A stretch of 64,000 nt of DNA from CAVRQM01 sp963838805 (GCA_963838805.1 CAWISK010000006.1:124001-188000), one strand, 5' to 3'. Shown: positions 52,613 through 62,582, counted from the stretch's first letter. Notes: generated by a model not told the origin, from the letters alone. Numbers and translations: made by a program.

Positions 52613-53893
52613 TCAGGATTCCAGGCGGTCGATCATGGTCTGCGTGATCAGGCACACCCCGCCCTCGGTGCGCCGGAACCGCTGGGCGTCGAGCCTGGGA
52701 TCGTCGCCCACCACGAGCCCCGCCGGGATGCGCACGCCGCGGTCGATCACGACGCGCTCCAGATGCGCGGAGCGGCCGATCTCGGCACCCGGCAGCACCA
52801 CGGCCTGTTCGACATGGCTGAACGAGTTGATGTGGACGTTGGTGAACAGCAGCGACTGGCGCACATAGCCGCCGGAAATGATGCAGCCGCCGCTGACCAG
52901 CGAGGACACCGCCATGCCGCGCCGCCCGCCCTCGTCATGGATGAACTTCGCGGGCGGCGTCACCTCGGCATAGGTCCAGATCGGCCAGTCGCGGTCGAAC
53001 AAATCCAGGCCGGGCACGAAATCGGTAAGATCGATATTGGCGGAATGATAGGCATCCACGGTGCCGACATCGCGCCAGTACGGCTCCTCCTCGGCCGAGG
53101 AGCGCACGCAGGATCGGGAGAAATGGTGCGCCACGGCGCGGCCGCCGGATACCAGTTTCGGGATGATGTCCTTGCCGAAATCGTGGCTCGACCGCGCATC
53201 GGCGGCGTCCTCGCGCAGCAGATCGAACAGCAGCCTGGTCTCGAACACGTAGATGCCCATGCTGGCCAGCGCGCGGTCAGGATGGCCGGGCATGGCCGGC
53301 GGGTCGGCCGGCTTCTCCAGAAACGACAGGATGCGGTCGTGTTCGTCCACGTGCATCACGCCGAACCCGGTCGCTTCCATGCGCGGCACCTCGATGCAGC
53401 CCACCGTCACGTCCGCACCCTGATCGACGTGCTGTTGCAGCATCTTCTCGTAGTCCATCTTGTAGATGTGGTCGCCCGCCAGAATGACGATGTAGCGCGG
53501 CGCCGCCGCCTCCACGATGTCGATGTTCTGATAGACCGCGTCGGCAGTGCCGAGATACCAGAGACTCTCGGACACGCGCTGGCTGGCCGGCAGGATGTCG
53601 AAGCTCTCGTTGCGCTCGGGACGGAAGAAGTTCCAGCCGCGATTGAGGTGGCGAATCAGGCTGTGCGCCTTGTACTGCGTCGCCACCGCGATGCGGCGGA
53701 TGCCGGAGTTCAGCGCGTTGGACAGGGCGAAGTCGATGATGCGGCTCTTGCCGCCGAAATAGACGGCGGGCTTGGCGCGGATGTCGGTCAGCTCCATCAG
53801 CCGGCTGCCGCGCCCTCCGGCCAGCACATAGGCCATCGCGTGACGTGCCAGCGGGCCGCTCGGGCCGGTGGCTGTGGGCGACGTGTCCGGCAT
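52613..53893 (-). CDS. glgC: Glucose-1-phosphate adenylyltransferase
   Basis: A 426-residue ADP-glucose pyrophosphorylase, the control step of glycogen synthesis. It shows AYVLAGGRGSRLMELTDIRAKPAVYFGGKSRIIDFALSN (nucleotide and allosteric site), GTADAVYQNIDIV, ILAGDHIYKMDYEKML, and the C-terminal beta-helix part SGGCIISGGYVRQSLLFTNVHINSFSHVEQAVVLPGAEIG. AAAGGAG precedes the ATG. In alphaproteobacteria this enzyme is typically activated by pyruvate and fructose 6-phosphate. Confidence 0.95.
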   Translation of the reverse strand: MPDTSPTATGPSGPLARHAMAYVLAGGRGSRLMELTDIRAKPAVYFGGKSRIIDFALSNALNSGIRRIAVATQYKAHSLIRHLNRGWNFFRPERNESFDILPASQRVSESLWYLGTADAVYQNIDIVEAAAPRYIVILAGDHIYKMDYEKMLQQHVDQGADVTVGCIEVPRMEATGFGVMHVDEHDRILSFLEKPADPPAMPGHPDRALASMGIYVFETRLLFDLLREDAADARSSHDFGKDIIPKLVSGGRAVAHHFSRSCVRSSAEEEPYWRDVGTVDAYHSANIDLTDFVPGLDLFDRDWPIWTYAEVTPPAKFIHDEGGRRGMAVSSLVSGGCIISGGYVRQSLLFTNVHINSFSHVEQAVVLPGAEIGRSAHLERVVIDRGVRIPAGLVVGDDPRLDAQRFRRTEGGVCLITQTMIDRLES

Positions 53894-53920
53894 CCTGTCG
53901 TCTCCTTTATGCGCCGCGAT

Positions 53921-56402
53921 TCAGCGGCTTGTGGCGCGGCCCGCGGGCACGTTCCAGATCTCGGCGGCGTATTCGGAAATGGTGCGGTCGGACGAGAAGA
54001 AGCCGACATTGGCCGTGTTCAGCGCGCTTGACCGCCACCATGCGGCGCTGTCGCGCCAGCGCGTCGCCACCTCGCGCTGGCACGCCGTATAGGCATCGAA
54101 GTCGCACGCGACCAGGAAATGGTCGTGATGGGTCACGACATCGACAAGTTCGGCGAAGCGGTCGGGCTCGCTGGGCGAGAACACGCCCGATCCGACCGTC
54201 TCCAGCACATCCCGCAGCATCGGCGAGCGGGCGATCGTCTCGCTCATGTCGATGCCCTGGGCGCGCTGCAAGGCAACCTGTTCCGCCATGAGACCGAAGA
54301 TGAAGATGTTGTCCTCGCCGACGCGCTCGCGGATCTCCACGTTGGCCCCGTCCAGCGTGCCGATCGTGAGCGCGCCGTTCAGTGCCAGCTTCATGTTGCC
54401 GGTGCCGGACGCCTCCATGCCTGCGGTCGAGATCTGCTCCGAAAGGTCCGCTGCCGGCACGATCACCTCGGCCAGCGAGACGTTGTAGTTGGGCAGGAAG
54501 ACGACTTTCAGCGCGCCGCGCAGGGTCGGATCGTTGTTGATCACGCGAGCGACGTCGTTGATCAGCTTGATGATGAGCTTGGCGCGATGATAGCTCGCGG
54601 CCGACTTGCCGGCGAAAATCTTGACCCGCGGCACCCAGTCCCGGGTGGGCTGCGCCCGCATCGAATCATACAGCGCCACCGTCTCCAGGATGTTCAGCAA
54701 CTGGCGCTTGTATTCATGGATGCGCTTGATCTGCACGTCGAACATCGCATCCGGGTCCACCCTGATGTCCAGCCGATCGGCGATGATCTGCGCCAGCGCG
54801 ACCTTGTTCTCGCGCTTGACCGCGCGCAGGCGGTCGTGCAGGCCGGCGTATCGGAGGCGTGCGACGCGAGTCCGGTCGAGCGCGCTGGGCGTCGTCCATG
54901 ACGCGCTCGCCCAGCACATCGACGAGCAGCCGCGTGAGGCCGGGATTGGCGCCGAACAGCCAGCGGCGGAAGGTGATGCCGTTCGTCTTGTTGGTGATGC
55001 GGCCGGGATAGATGGCGTCCAGTTGCTGGAACAGCGTCTTTCGCAGGAGCTCGGTGTGCAGCGCGGAGACGCCGTTGATCCTGTGGCTGCCGACGAATGC
55101 CAGCGCGCCCATGCGCACGCGCCGCCCGGCATTCTCGTCGATCAGCGACAGCGCGGCCAGCGTGTCCGCATCGGCCTGCCCGTCGGGGGCCTTGGCATTG
55201 ACCTGGGCAAGATGCTGCCAGTTCAGCAGATAGATGATCTGCATGTGCCGCGGCAGCAGCCGTTCGAGCATGGGAACCGCCCAGCTCTCCAGCGCCTCGG
55301 GCAGCAGGGTATGGTTGGTGTAGCTGAACGTGTCCGTGGTGATCTGCCACGCCTCGTCCCATTCCAGCGCGTGCTCGTCGATCAGCAGGCGCATCAGTTC
55401 GGCGATGGCGATCGCCGGATGGGTGTCGTTGAGCTGGATCGCGGCCTTCTCCGGCAGCGTGCGGATGTCGCCGTGCTGGCGCACGTGCCTTCGCACCAGA
55501 TCCTGCAAGCTGGCCGAGGAGAAGAAATACTCCTGGCGCAGCCGCAGTTCCTGTCCGGCCTGCGTGTCGTCGCTCGGATAGAGCACCTGGCTGATGGCAT
55601 TGGCGCGGCTGCGCTCCGCCAGGGCGCCTACGTGATCGCCGCGGTTGAAGGCATCGAGACGCAGCGGATCGGGCGCGCGTGAGGACCACAGGCGCAGCGT
55701 GTTCACGTGCTGGCCGCGCCAGCCCACGACCGGCGTGTCATAGGCGATCGCCTCGACCGTCTCGGCCGGCTTCCAGACGTGGCGCGTCTTGCCCTCCTCG
55801 GTCGTGGCTTCCTCGACCCGGCCGCCGAAACCCACGGCGTAGTCAACCTCGGCACGCTCGAACTCCCACGGATTGCCGAAATTGAGCCAGGTCTCCGGAT
55901 ACTCGCGCTGCCAGCCGTCCTTGATGACCTGCCGGAACAATCCGTGATTGTAGCGGATGCCGTAGCCGTGCGCGGCGACGCCCAGCGTCGCCATGCTCTC
56001 CATGAAGCAGGCGGCCAGCCGTCCAAGCCCGCCATTGCCGAGGGCCGCATCCGGCTCGATGCTGCGCAGCCGCTCCAGATCGACGCCGAGTTCGCCCAGG
56101 GCCGCGCGCATCGTGTCGGTCAGGCCCAGATTGTTCAGGCTGTCGGCCAGCAGGCGCCCGATCAGGAACTCCAGCGACAGATAGTACACGCGCTTGCGGG
56201 CGTTCGCGTAGTTGGCCCGTGTCGAGGTCATCCAGCGATCGACGATCTTGTCGCGCACGGTGAGCGCGCAGGCCACGAACCAGTCGCGGTCGCTGGCGAC
56301 GATCGGATCCTTGCCCACCGCATAGGTCAGCTTGGCGACCACGGCGCGGCGCAGGGCGGCAACGTCCTCGTCCTGCGAGGGCAGGGCGATGCGGGCCGCC
56401 AC
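53921..56402 (-). CDS. glgP: Glycogen phosphorylase (frameshifted)
   Basis: A GT35 enzyme releasing glucose 1-phosphate from glycogen. The N-terminal part shows YYLSLEFLIGRLLADSLNNLG, DAALGNGGLGRLAACF and INDTHPAI-type QLNDTHPAIAIAELMRLL. The C-terminal part, in another frame, has KRIHEYKRQLLN and the PLP lysine in EASGTGNMKLALNGALTIGTLDGAN. The break lies between 54845 and 54893, where at least three single-base changes seem clustered (LASHASD is readable only in the third frame). Net restored length is about 826, normal for the family. It starts with GTG and is the first gene of glgP-glgC-glgA-glgX. Confidence 0.9.
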
Positions 56403-56821
56403 TGGCCTGGCGATGGTTGCGGACGGACGAGCCTAACTCATGGACGGACCTGCGGCGAGAGAGAGTTCGGGAACGGCAAGATCACGGGCAGCGCCCGACC
56501 TTAGACCGCGCCTCACGCCACAGGGAGCGGTTTGTCGTCAAGCGTCCGGCCATGCTCCGCGGCGCCGATTGGTCTCGATTCTGCATCCGCCCGCGACGGC
56601 GGCGCGTATCGCAGGCGGCACGGTCAAACAATGCGGCTTTGCTCCCAAGGTGATGCTAAGGTATGGTATTCTCTGCGCAATCAAGCGGCATAGCCCGAAA
56701 CCGCTACCCAGCGGCGGAAATCGCAGGTCCGCATCGGATCGGCGCGTCGCGTATCGGCCGGAGGGGAATTTGTACGGTTCACACGACCCGCCGCGTCGGC
56801 CGGTCGTCTAGCAGGCGGGTC
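56403..56821. other. 419-base divergent intergenic region (glgP / sigma gene)
   Basis: It must hold promoters for the glg operon and the ECF sigma gene. A GGAATT at 56765-56770 could be an ECF -35, but I see no fitting -10 at 15-18 bases. The segment 56640-56690 is AT-richer. No ORF here looks genuine. Confidence 0.5.
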
Positions 56822-57403
56822 ATGTCGGAATCGGTTCACGGAACCAGCCACGATGGCGCTGGCCCTGGCGATCCAGGGGCGTTGCTGTGGCTCGTCGCCG
56901 CAGGCGATCGCGGGGCGTTCCGTCGCCTCTACGATCAGCAATCGCCGCGGCTGTATGCTGTGGCGTTGCGCATCACGCGCCAGTCCGCGCTGGCCTCGGA
57001 CGCGGTGCATGACGCTTTCCTGCAGGTCTGGCGCAATGCCGCGCGTTTCGACTCGGCGCGCGGCAATGCCGAGGCATGGCTGCTGAGCCTCGTGCGCTAC
57101 CGGGCGCTCGACATCGCGCGTCGGCGCACGAGGGAAGTGTCGGACGATAGCGTGCCGGAGTTCGAGGATCCGGACCCCGATCCGCTGAGTCGTCTCCAGA
57201 GCGCGAGCGAGGCGCAGGCGCTGCACCGTTGCCTGGAACTGCTCGACCCGGAGCGCCGCAAGCTGGTCGTCATGGCTTTCGTCGATGGCTTATCGCACGG
57301 CGAGCTGGCGGCGCGCATTGCGGCACCGCTGGGCACGGTGAAGTCATGGATCCGCCGCAGCCTGCTGTCGCTGCGGTCCTGCCTTGAGGAACCCGGATCG
57401 TGA
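56822..57403 (+). CDS. ECF sigma factor, SigK-like
   Basis: A 193-residue ECF sigma factor. Region 2 is LYDQQSPRLYAVALRITRQSALASDAVHDAFLQVWRNAARFD with AEAWLLSLVRYRALDIARRR; region 4 is LDPERRKLVVMAFVDGLSHGELAARIAAPLGTVKSWIRRSLLSLR. The pairing with an RskA-like anti-sigma immediately downstream (GTGA overlap) matches the SigK group (ECF19). An earlier in-frame ATG at 56663 would add a stretch without homology. Confidence 0.9.
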   Translation: MSESVHGTSHDGAGPGDPGALLWLVAAGDRGAFRRLYDQQSPRLYAVALRITRQSALASDAVHDAFLQVWRNAARFDSARGNAEAWLLSLVRYRALDIARRRTREVSDDSVPEFEDPDPDPLSRLQSASEAQALHRCLELLDPERRKLVVMAFVDGLSHGELAARIAAPLGTVKSWIRRSLLSLRSCLEEPGS

Positions 57404-58137
57404 GCGGTGCCGGCGAAGCGCCATCCGGTCCCGAGGACATCGAGGCGACGGCTGCCGAATACGTGGTGGGCGTGCTCGACGTGTCGGAGACCCGGGCCGT
57501 CCGGGTGCGGGCACGGAGCGAACCGGCCCTGGCAGCCGCGATCGTCGCGTGGGAGATACGCCTGGCTCCGCTCGCAGCAGCGATACCTCCGGTGGCCCCG
57601 CCCACGGCGTTGTGGCAGCGCATCGAAGCGCGGATCGCCGCGGTTCCCGAAGAACCGGCCAATGACGCTGAGCCGGGGGCGCAGCCGACCGCCGTAACAC
57701 CGGCGCCACGCCCGCGAGGGCTGCGCGCCTGGCAGGCGGCGACCGTTCTGGCCCTGGCCGCGGCGGCCGTCTTCGCGGGAATTGCCTTCCTGCCATCGGC
57801 ACCACCGGGCGGGCCGCCGCTCGCCGTCATCGCCCCGATCGGCGCGCCGCAGACGGCCTTCGTGGCGCAGGCCCGGCCGGATGGGACCGTGGTGCTGACC
57901 GCCGTAATGCCGGCCGAGGTGCCGCCCGGCCGTGATCTGGAACTGTGGATTCTGCCGCCAGGAGCCAAGACGGTGGCACCACTCGGCGTGCTCCCGGCGA
58001 CCGGACGGACGCTGCGGCTGCCGACCGTGCCCGCCGCCGGGACGCAGTTGCTGATTAGCCTGGAGCCGCGTGGCGGTTCGCCAACCGGCCAGCCCACCGG
58101 GCCGGTCCTGTATAAGGGCACTTTGACAGGCGCGTAG
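57400..58137 (+). CDS. RskA-like membrane anti-sigma factor
   Basis: A 245-residue protein. The N-terminal sigma-binding part includes TAAEYVVGVLDVSETRAVRVRARSEPALAAAIVAWEIRLAPL and ALWQRIEARI. One membrane span (AATVLALAAAAVFAGIAFL, about 117-135) follows. The periplasmic RskA domain shows PDGTVVLTAVMPAEVPPGRDLELWILPPGAKTVAPLGVLPATGR. No zinc-finger motif is present, as in RskA. The sensed signal is not evident. Confidence 0.88.
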   Translation: MSGAGEAPSGPEDIEATAAEYVVGVLDVSETRAVRVRARSEPALAAAIVAWEIRLAPLAAAIPPVAPPTALWQRIEARIAAVPEEPANDAEPGAQPTAVTPAPRPRGLRAWQAATVLALAAAAVFAGIAFLPSAPPGGPPLAVIAPIGAPQTAFVAQARPDGTVVLTAVMPAEVPPGRDLELWILPPGAKTVAPLGVLPATGRTLRLPTVPAAGTQLLISLEPRGGSPTGQPTGPVLYKGTLTGA

Positions 58138-58308
58138 CGTCGCAGTCCCCGCCTCGCTGCACAAAACTTGACACGTCTGCGCAAGGTTGCTGAAGGTCAC
58201 GAGCCGCGTGCCGCCGGCTGCGCGGCGACGGCGAAGCGTCGGGTGGGCAAGGCGGGGGATCGGCCGCTGCTGTGGCAGTCCTACGGGTCGCGATGGGCGC
58301 GGCAAGGC

Positions 58309-60062
58309 ATGAGCGTGCCGGGCCTGCATCGCGGGCAGAGGCTGCGCGCGGCCGCGGTCCTGCTGCCGCTGCTGGGGCTGCTGCTGGCGGGTATCTGGGC
58401 CTGGATCGACGTCACGGCCGAGCTTCGCGGCACGGTCCTTCGCGACATGATCCTGCTGCGTGGCCAGATCCTGCGAACGCTGGAAGTGCAGGAACTCGAT
58501 GCTCGTCGCTGTCGAATCTGGCGACGGACACGCTCTCCTGGCCGCAAATCCGCGCCAGTCAGGCCGTGCATCGTCTGCTGGTCGAGCTCAGCGACGCCGC
58601 GGACGCGGTCGATACGCTCAGCTTCGTCGATCCCACCGGTCACCTGGCGGCCGCCAGCAACGAGCAATGGCCGGCATCGCCGATCGATCTTTCCGATCGC
58701 GATTTCGTGGCGGCGTTTCCGCGCGGCTCGCGGACCGAGCGCGCCTTTGTCGGCAGGGCGGTCCTGGGCCGCATCGACGGTCGGCCGCAGGTGCATATGT
58801 CGCGCCCACGCGTGGCCGCGGCGCCCGGAGCGGATGGTCGCGGCGACGGCGGAGTGGTCATCGCCGGATTCCGCCCGGCTCTGTTCGAGAGCCTGTTCGG
58901 GGAAATCGCTCGCGGCCGCGACAGCACCATTCTGCTGCTGCGCGACGATGGGGATGTGCTGGCGCGCTTTCCCGAAGCGGTGGCTCCCGGCACTCTGCAT
59001 CCGTTGGCCGAGCACGATGCGCTGAGCCGCGCGGCACGCGTGCTGCCGCCCGGTGATTCGATGTCGGTGAGTCGTGGCGGGATGATGGCGGTACAGCACC
59101 TCCGCCAATACGGCCTGGTGCTCGCACTGACGATCGATCCGTCGGTCACGCGCGTTGCATGGCTGCGCCAGATGATCTTCCCCGCGGTCGTCGCCGTCGC
59201 CACCGGCATGCTGCTGCTGCTGCTCGCGCACCGCGCCGAGGCTCGGCTGGCCGCGGAAGCCGAACGGATGCACCTGCGCACCGAGCAGGTCGAGGCCGAA
59301 AACGCGGCGGCGCAGGAACGGGCACGACTGGAGGCAAGGCTGCGTCAGACGGAGAGGCAGGCGGCGCTCGGCCAACTTGCGGCCGGGGTCGCCCATGATT
59401 TTGGCAATCTCCTGCAAACGGTCGTGATCGGCGCGGAGGCGCTGCTGCGTCCGTCGCTGCCGCCTGATCGGGTGCGCGGCTCCGCGGAACTGGTCCTTCG
59501 CGCGGCGGAGCGTGGCGTCGCACTGACCCGCAGGATGTTGGATTTCGCACGTGGCGAGGAGCAGCCGCACGCTCTGCTTGCCCCGGAGCGTTTCAATCCG
59601 GAGGCTGCCCTCGACAGCGCGCGCGATCTGCTGTCGCAGTTGCTCGGCCGGAAATGGCCCGTGGCGGTGCATTCACCGCCACGGCGGCTGCCGGCCGCGC
59701 GAGGCGGCCTCGCCGAGTGCGAGACGGTGCTGATCAATCTCGCGGTCAATGCCCGCGACGCGATGCCCGATGGTGGCACAATCATCCTAGAGGCGGCACT
59801 GGCGGAACCGCCGGCCGTGCTCGCGGAAGCGCCGTCAGGCGCCTTCCTGCGCATCTGTGTGAGCGATACGGGCTGCGGCATGGACGCCGCAACGCTCGCA
59901 CGCGCGGGGGAGGCGTTCTTCACCACCAAGCCGCGCGGCGCCGGAACCGGGCTGGGCCTGTCCATGGCACGCGGCTTTGCGCAGAGGGCCGGCGGCACGC
60001 TGGAGATCGCAAGCGCGCCGGGGCAGGGCACCACCGTCACACTGTGGCTCGCGACCGGCTGA
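58309..60062 (+). CDS. Membrane sensor histidine kinase (frameshifted)
   Basis: A kinase with a first membrane span (AAAVLLPLLGLLLAGIWAWI), a ~200-residue periplasmic sensor of PDC/dCache type (TLSFVDPTGHLAAASNEQWPASPIDLSDRDFV), and a second span (MIFPAVVAVATGMLLLLLAH). Next come a coiled linker, HisKA with the phospho-acceptor His in AAGVAHDFGNLLQ, and an ATPase domain with NLAVNARDAMPDGG, DTGCGM and GTGLGLSMARGF. A missing base near 58499 puts the first ~63 codons in a different frame. Restored length is about 584. There is no partner regulator beside it. Confidence 0.85.
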
Positions 60063-60154
60063 GTCTTTGCGTTTCGTTGTCTTGTCAGCCTATCGGCGCT
60101 TGCGTCGGTCGTTCCGGCATGCTTGCATGTTGTCGCGCCTACGGAACGAGAGCG

Positions 60155-61021
60155 ATGCTCCTGGCCCATCTGAGCGACCTGCATGTACGCCCGCCCGGCG
60201 TGCGGGCCTATGGTGTTGTCGAAACGACGATGCTGGCCGAGCGCGCGCTGCGCGTCATCGCCGGGTTACGACCGCGCCCGGACGCCGTCGTGATCTCCGG
60301 CGATCTCACGGATTGCGGGCTCGTCACGGAATATCAGGTGCTGGCACCCATGCTGCGCCGGTACCTGGAGGGCGTGCCAGTCTATGTGGTGCCTGGCAAC
60401 CATGACCGGCGCGACAATTTCCGGGCGGCGCTCGGCGAGTTTCCCGGCGTGTGCGCGCATCCCGAGTTCGTGCAGTACGTGGTCGAGGATCTGCCGGTCC
60501 GGCTGGTCATGCTGGATAGCGTCGTGCCGGGTGCGGGCCACGGCGAGTTGTGCGCGGCCCGGCTTGAGTGGCTGGACGCGACGCTGGCGGCGGCGCCGGA
60601 GCGGCCGACCCTGCTCGTGATGCATCACCCGCCGATCCTGTGCGGGCTGGCGCTGGCGGACGCGATCAACCTGCGTTCGGCCGACCGGCTGGCCGCCGTG
60701 CTGGCGCGTCACAATCAGGTCGAGCGCATCCTGTGCGGGCACCATCACCGGCCCATCACCGGCCGGCTCGGCCAGACGATCGTCTGCGCGGCGCCCTCCA
60801 TTGCCCATCAGGGCGAGGTGGCCTTGTGCTACGATCAGGGCCGCTTTGTGCTGGAGCCGCCGGCCTTCCAGCTCCACCTGCTCCTGCCGGACGGCCAGAT
60901 CGCCAGCCACACGGTCATGGTGGAGTCCTTTCCCGGACCGTTCCCCTACATCGAGGATCCCGACTACCCGGGGAAGGCGATGAGCGGCCGGCCGGGAACT
61001 TTCGCCGCCGCCGGGCCATGA
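60155..61021 (+). CDS. Metallophosphoesterase, CpdA-like phosphodiesterase
   Basis: A 288-residue class III phosphodiesterase-type protein with all five metal motifs: LSDLHV (7-12), SGDLTDCG, VPGNHDRR, MHHPP and GHHHRPI. The layout matches the CpdA/3',5'-cyclic nucleotide phosphodiesterase and glycerophosphodiesterase group; the true substrate could be cAMP or another phosphodiester. Cytoplasmic, with no signal peptide. It is followed by a PNPOx-fold gene after 28 bases. Confidence 0.86.
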   Translation: MLLAHLSDLHVRPPGVRAYGVVETTMLAERALRVIAGLRPRPDAVVISGDLTDCGLVTEYQVLAPMLRRYLEGVPVYVVPGNHDRRDNFRAALGEFPGVCAHPEFVQYVVEDLPVRLVMLDSVVPGAGHGELCAARLEWLDATLAAAPERPTLLVMHHPPILCGLALADAINLRSADRLAAVLARHNQVERILCGHHHRPITGRLGQTIVCAAPSIAHQGEVALCYDQGRFVLEPPAFQLHLLLPDGQIASHTVMVESFPGPFPYIEDPDYPGKAMSGRPGTFAAAGP

Positions 61022-61049
61022 GTTCTCGTGCATCTGGCAGGAGGCGGCG

Positions 61050-61544
61050 ATGGCGGAAAACGAGGCACTGGCACGCGAGAAGGTCTGGTCGCTGATTCGC
61101 GAGACGCAGGTCGCCATGCTGACCAGCGAGGACGGCGGCTCCCTCCGGAGCCGTCCGATGGTGGCGGCCCAGAGCGAGTTTGACGGCAAGCTGTGGTTCT
61201 TCACGCGCGCCGGCAGCCGCAAGGTGGCGGAGGTTGCGCACGAGGATCATGTCTGCGTCAGCTACGCGGACCCGAGAAAGCAGAACTACGTCTCGCTGTC
61301 GGGCACCGCGCACCTGGTCCGCGACCAGGCCATGATCGCGGAGCATTGGCGCGAAGCGGTCCGGGTCTGGTTCCCAAAAGGCAAGGACGACCCGGATATC
61401 GCGCTGCTGCGCGTGGATGTGGATCACGGCGAGTACTGGGATGCACCGTCATCGGCGATGCTGCATCTGTATGGCTATGCGAAGGCGCGGCTGACGGGCG
61501 AGCCGCCGCATCCGGGCGGCCACGCCCGGGTCAATCTGGGCTGA
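61050..61544 (+). CDS. Pyridoxamine-5'-phosphate-oxidase-fold general stress protein
   Basis: A 164-residue split-barrel flavin-binding protein of the general-stress PNPOx group. It shows VWSLIRETQVAMLTSEDGGSLRSRPMVAAQ, LWFFTRAGSRKVAEVAHEDHVCVSYADPRKQNYVSLSGTA and VRVWFPKGKDDPDIALLRVDVDHGEYWD. Relatives bind FMN or F420-like cofactors; a redox or stress role is assumed. AGGAGGCG precedes the ATG. Confidence 0.86.
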   Translation: MAENEALAREKVWSLIRETQVAMLTSEDGGSLRSRPMVAAQSEFDGKLWFFTRAGSRKVAEVAHEDHVCVSYADPRKQNYVSLSGTAHLVRDQAMIAEHWREAVRVWFPKGKDDPDIALLRVDVDHGEYWDAPSSAMLHLYGYAKARLTGEPPHPGGHARVNLG

Positions 61545-61593
61545 TCGACGGCGGAATGAATGCGTCTCTACAAGTTTGTGAACAAGAAAACAT

Positions 61594-61621
61594 TTGCATC
61601 GGGCGGGGAAAGCCCTATATT
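61594..61621 (+). promoter_or_regulatory. Sigma-70-type promoter of the small RNA
   Basis: TTGCAT (61594-61599), 16 bases, TATATT (61616-61621). The flanks are unusually AT-rich for this genome (AACAAGAAAACATT upstream). Transcription would begin about 61627-61630, at the base of the first hairpin. Confidence 0.7.
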
Positions 61622-61626
61622 GCGTT

Positions 61627-61708
61627 GCAGCAAGGCGGTTCGCCGCTTTGCTTTCTTGGACGTTTCCTCCCTAAACTTGGCGGTGCCCACGGGCGCCGCC
61701 ATTTTTTT
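61627..61708 (+). ncRNA. Small RNA, suhB/alpha-r8 (MmgR)-like
   Basis: A transcript of about 80 bases framed by its own promoter and terminator. The 5' hairpin at 61630-61651 is a 9-bp stem (one G-U) closed by a UUCG tetraloop. A 27-base unpaired middle holds UUUCCUCCCU (61663-61672), complementary to Shine-Dalgarno sites. The terminator hairpin and T7 tract end it. This hairpin / UUUCCUCCC / terminator plan is that of the alphaproteobacterial suhB-alpha-r8 (MmgR) small-RNA family, which acts by base-pairing near ribosome sites; the family match is from memory. No ORF of sense overlaps it. Confidence 0.68.
61679..61708 (+). terminator. Rho-independent terminator of the small RNA
   Basis: GGCGGTGCC (61679-61687) pairs with GGCGCCGCC (61692-61700), with one G-U pair and a 4-base loop. 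An A and seven T residues follow at 61701-61708. Very GC-rich stem plus T-run, the clearest intrinsic terminator in the window. Confidence 0.9.
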
Positions 61709-61799
61709 GCGCTCGGTGCGAGCCCGACTCCGGGCAAAAGAAAGGGGGCCTGGCGGTCCCGCCAAGCCCCTCTGCCGACGCCAGATGGCGCGTCGTGGT

Positions 61800-62582
61800 T
61801 CAGTTGCTGCTGCTGCGGTTGCCGGTGAGTTGCAGCAGAAGAATGAACAGGTTGATGAAGTTCAGCAGCAGTTGCAGGGCGTCGAAGACGCTGCGGCGCG
61901 CGGCGATCTCGGATCCCTCGGCGTAGCTGTACTGAACGTAGTCGGCCTTGATGCGCTGCGTGTCGTAGGCGGTGAGGCCCACGAACACCAGCACGCCGAT
62001 GATGCTGACGGCGAACTGCAGCCCGCTGCTGCGGACGAACATGTTCACGACGCTGGCCAGGATCACCCCGATCAGCCCCATGATCAGGAAGCTGCCCATC
62101 CGCGACAGGTCTCTGCGCGTCGTGTAGCCATACAGGCTCATGGCGCCGAAAGTGGCCGCCGCGATGAAGAACACGCGCACGATGCTCTCATGCGTGTAGA
62201 TCAGGAAGATGTTGGTCAGGCTCGCGCCCATCGCGACACAGAACGCCCAGTAGAGCGCCTGGACGGTGGTCGTGGACAGGCGGTTGACCCCGATGCTCAG
62301 CACCATGACGAAGGCCAGCGGCGCGAACATGGCGATCCAGGCCAGCGGCCCGGCGACGTGCTGCATCCCGTACTGGGTCTGCGTCAGCGGGTAGAACGCG
62401 TCGATCAGGCTGGTATTGGCGATCGCGTAGGCGACGAAGCCGGTCAGCAGGAGCCCTGATGCCATCCAGTTATAGACGCGCAGCATATATGCGCGCAGGC
62501 CGGCATCCAGAACCGCGGCGGTCTGGCCGGCGCGGGCACCCGCAGGATAGCCCGGGCCGCGAAACTCGGGACTGTAAGCCAT
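61800..62582 (-). CDS. BAX inhibitor-1 (YbhL/YccA) family membrane protein
   Basis: A 260-residue inner-membrane protein with seven spans, starting YMLRVYNWMASGLLLTGFVAYAIA. The family block GASLTNIFLIYTHESIVRVFFIAAATFGAMSLYGYTT and the C-terminal FVGLTAYDTQRIKADY carry the acidic residues that control proton-dependent Ca2+ leak in characterised BI-1 homologues. Start at 62582 with a GAGAGA-type ribosome site; an upstream ATG at 62630 lies inside the leader structure. Confidence 0.92.
   Translation of the reverse strand: MAYSPEFRGPGYPAGARAGQTAAVLDAGLRAYMLRVYNWMASGLLLTGFVAYAIANTSLIDAFYPLTQTQYGMQHVAGPLAWIAMFAPLAFVMVLSIGVNRLSTTTVQALYWAFCVAMGASLTNIFLIYTHESIVRVFFIAAATFGAMSLYGYTTRRDLSRMGSFLIMGLIGVILASVVNMFVRSSGLQFAVSIIGVLVFVGLTAYDTQRIKADYVQYSYAEGSEIAARRSVFDALQLLLNFINLFILLLQLTGNRSSSN

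Noticed and set aside
56765..56797. ECF promoter GGAATT...CGTC before the SigK-like gene
   Set aside because: Spacing is about 23 bases, too long for an ECF promoter.
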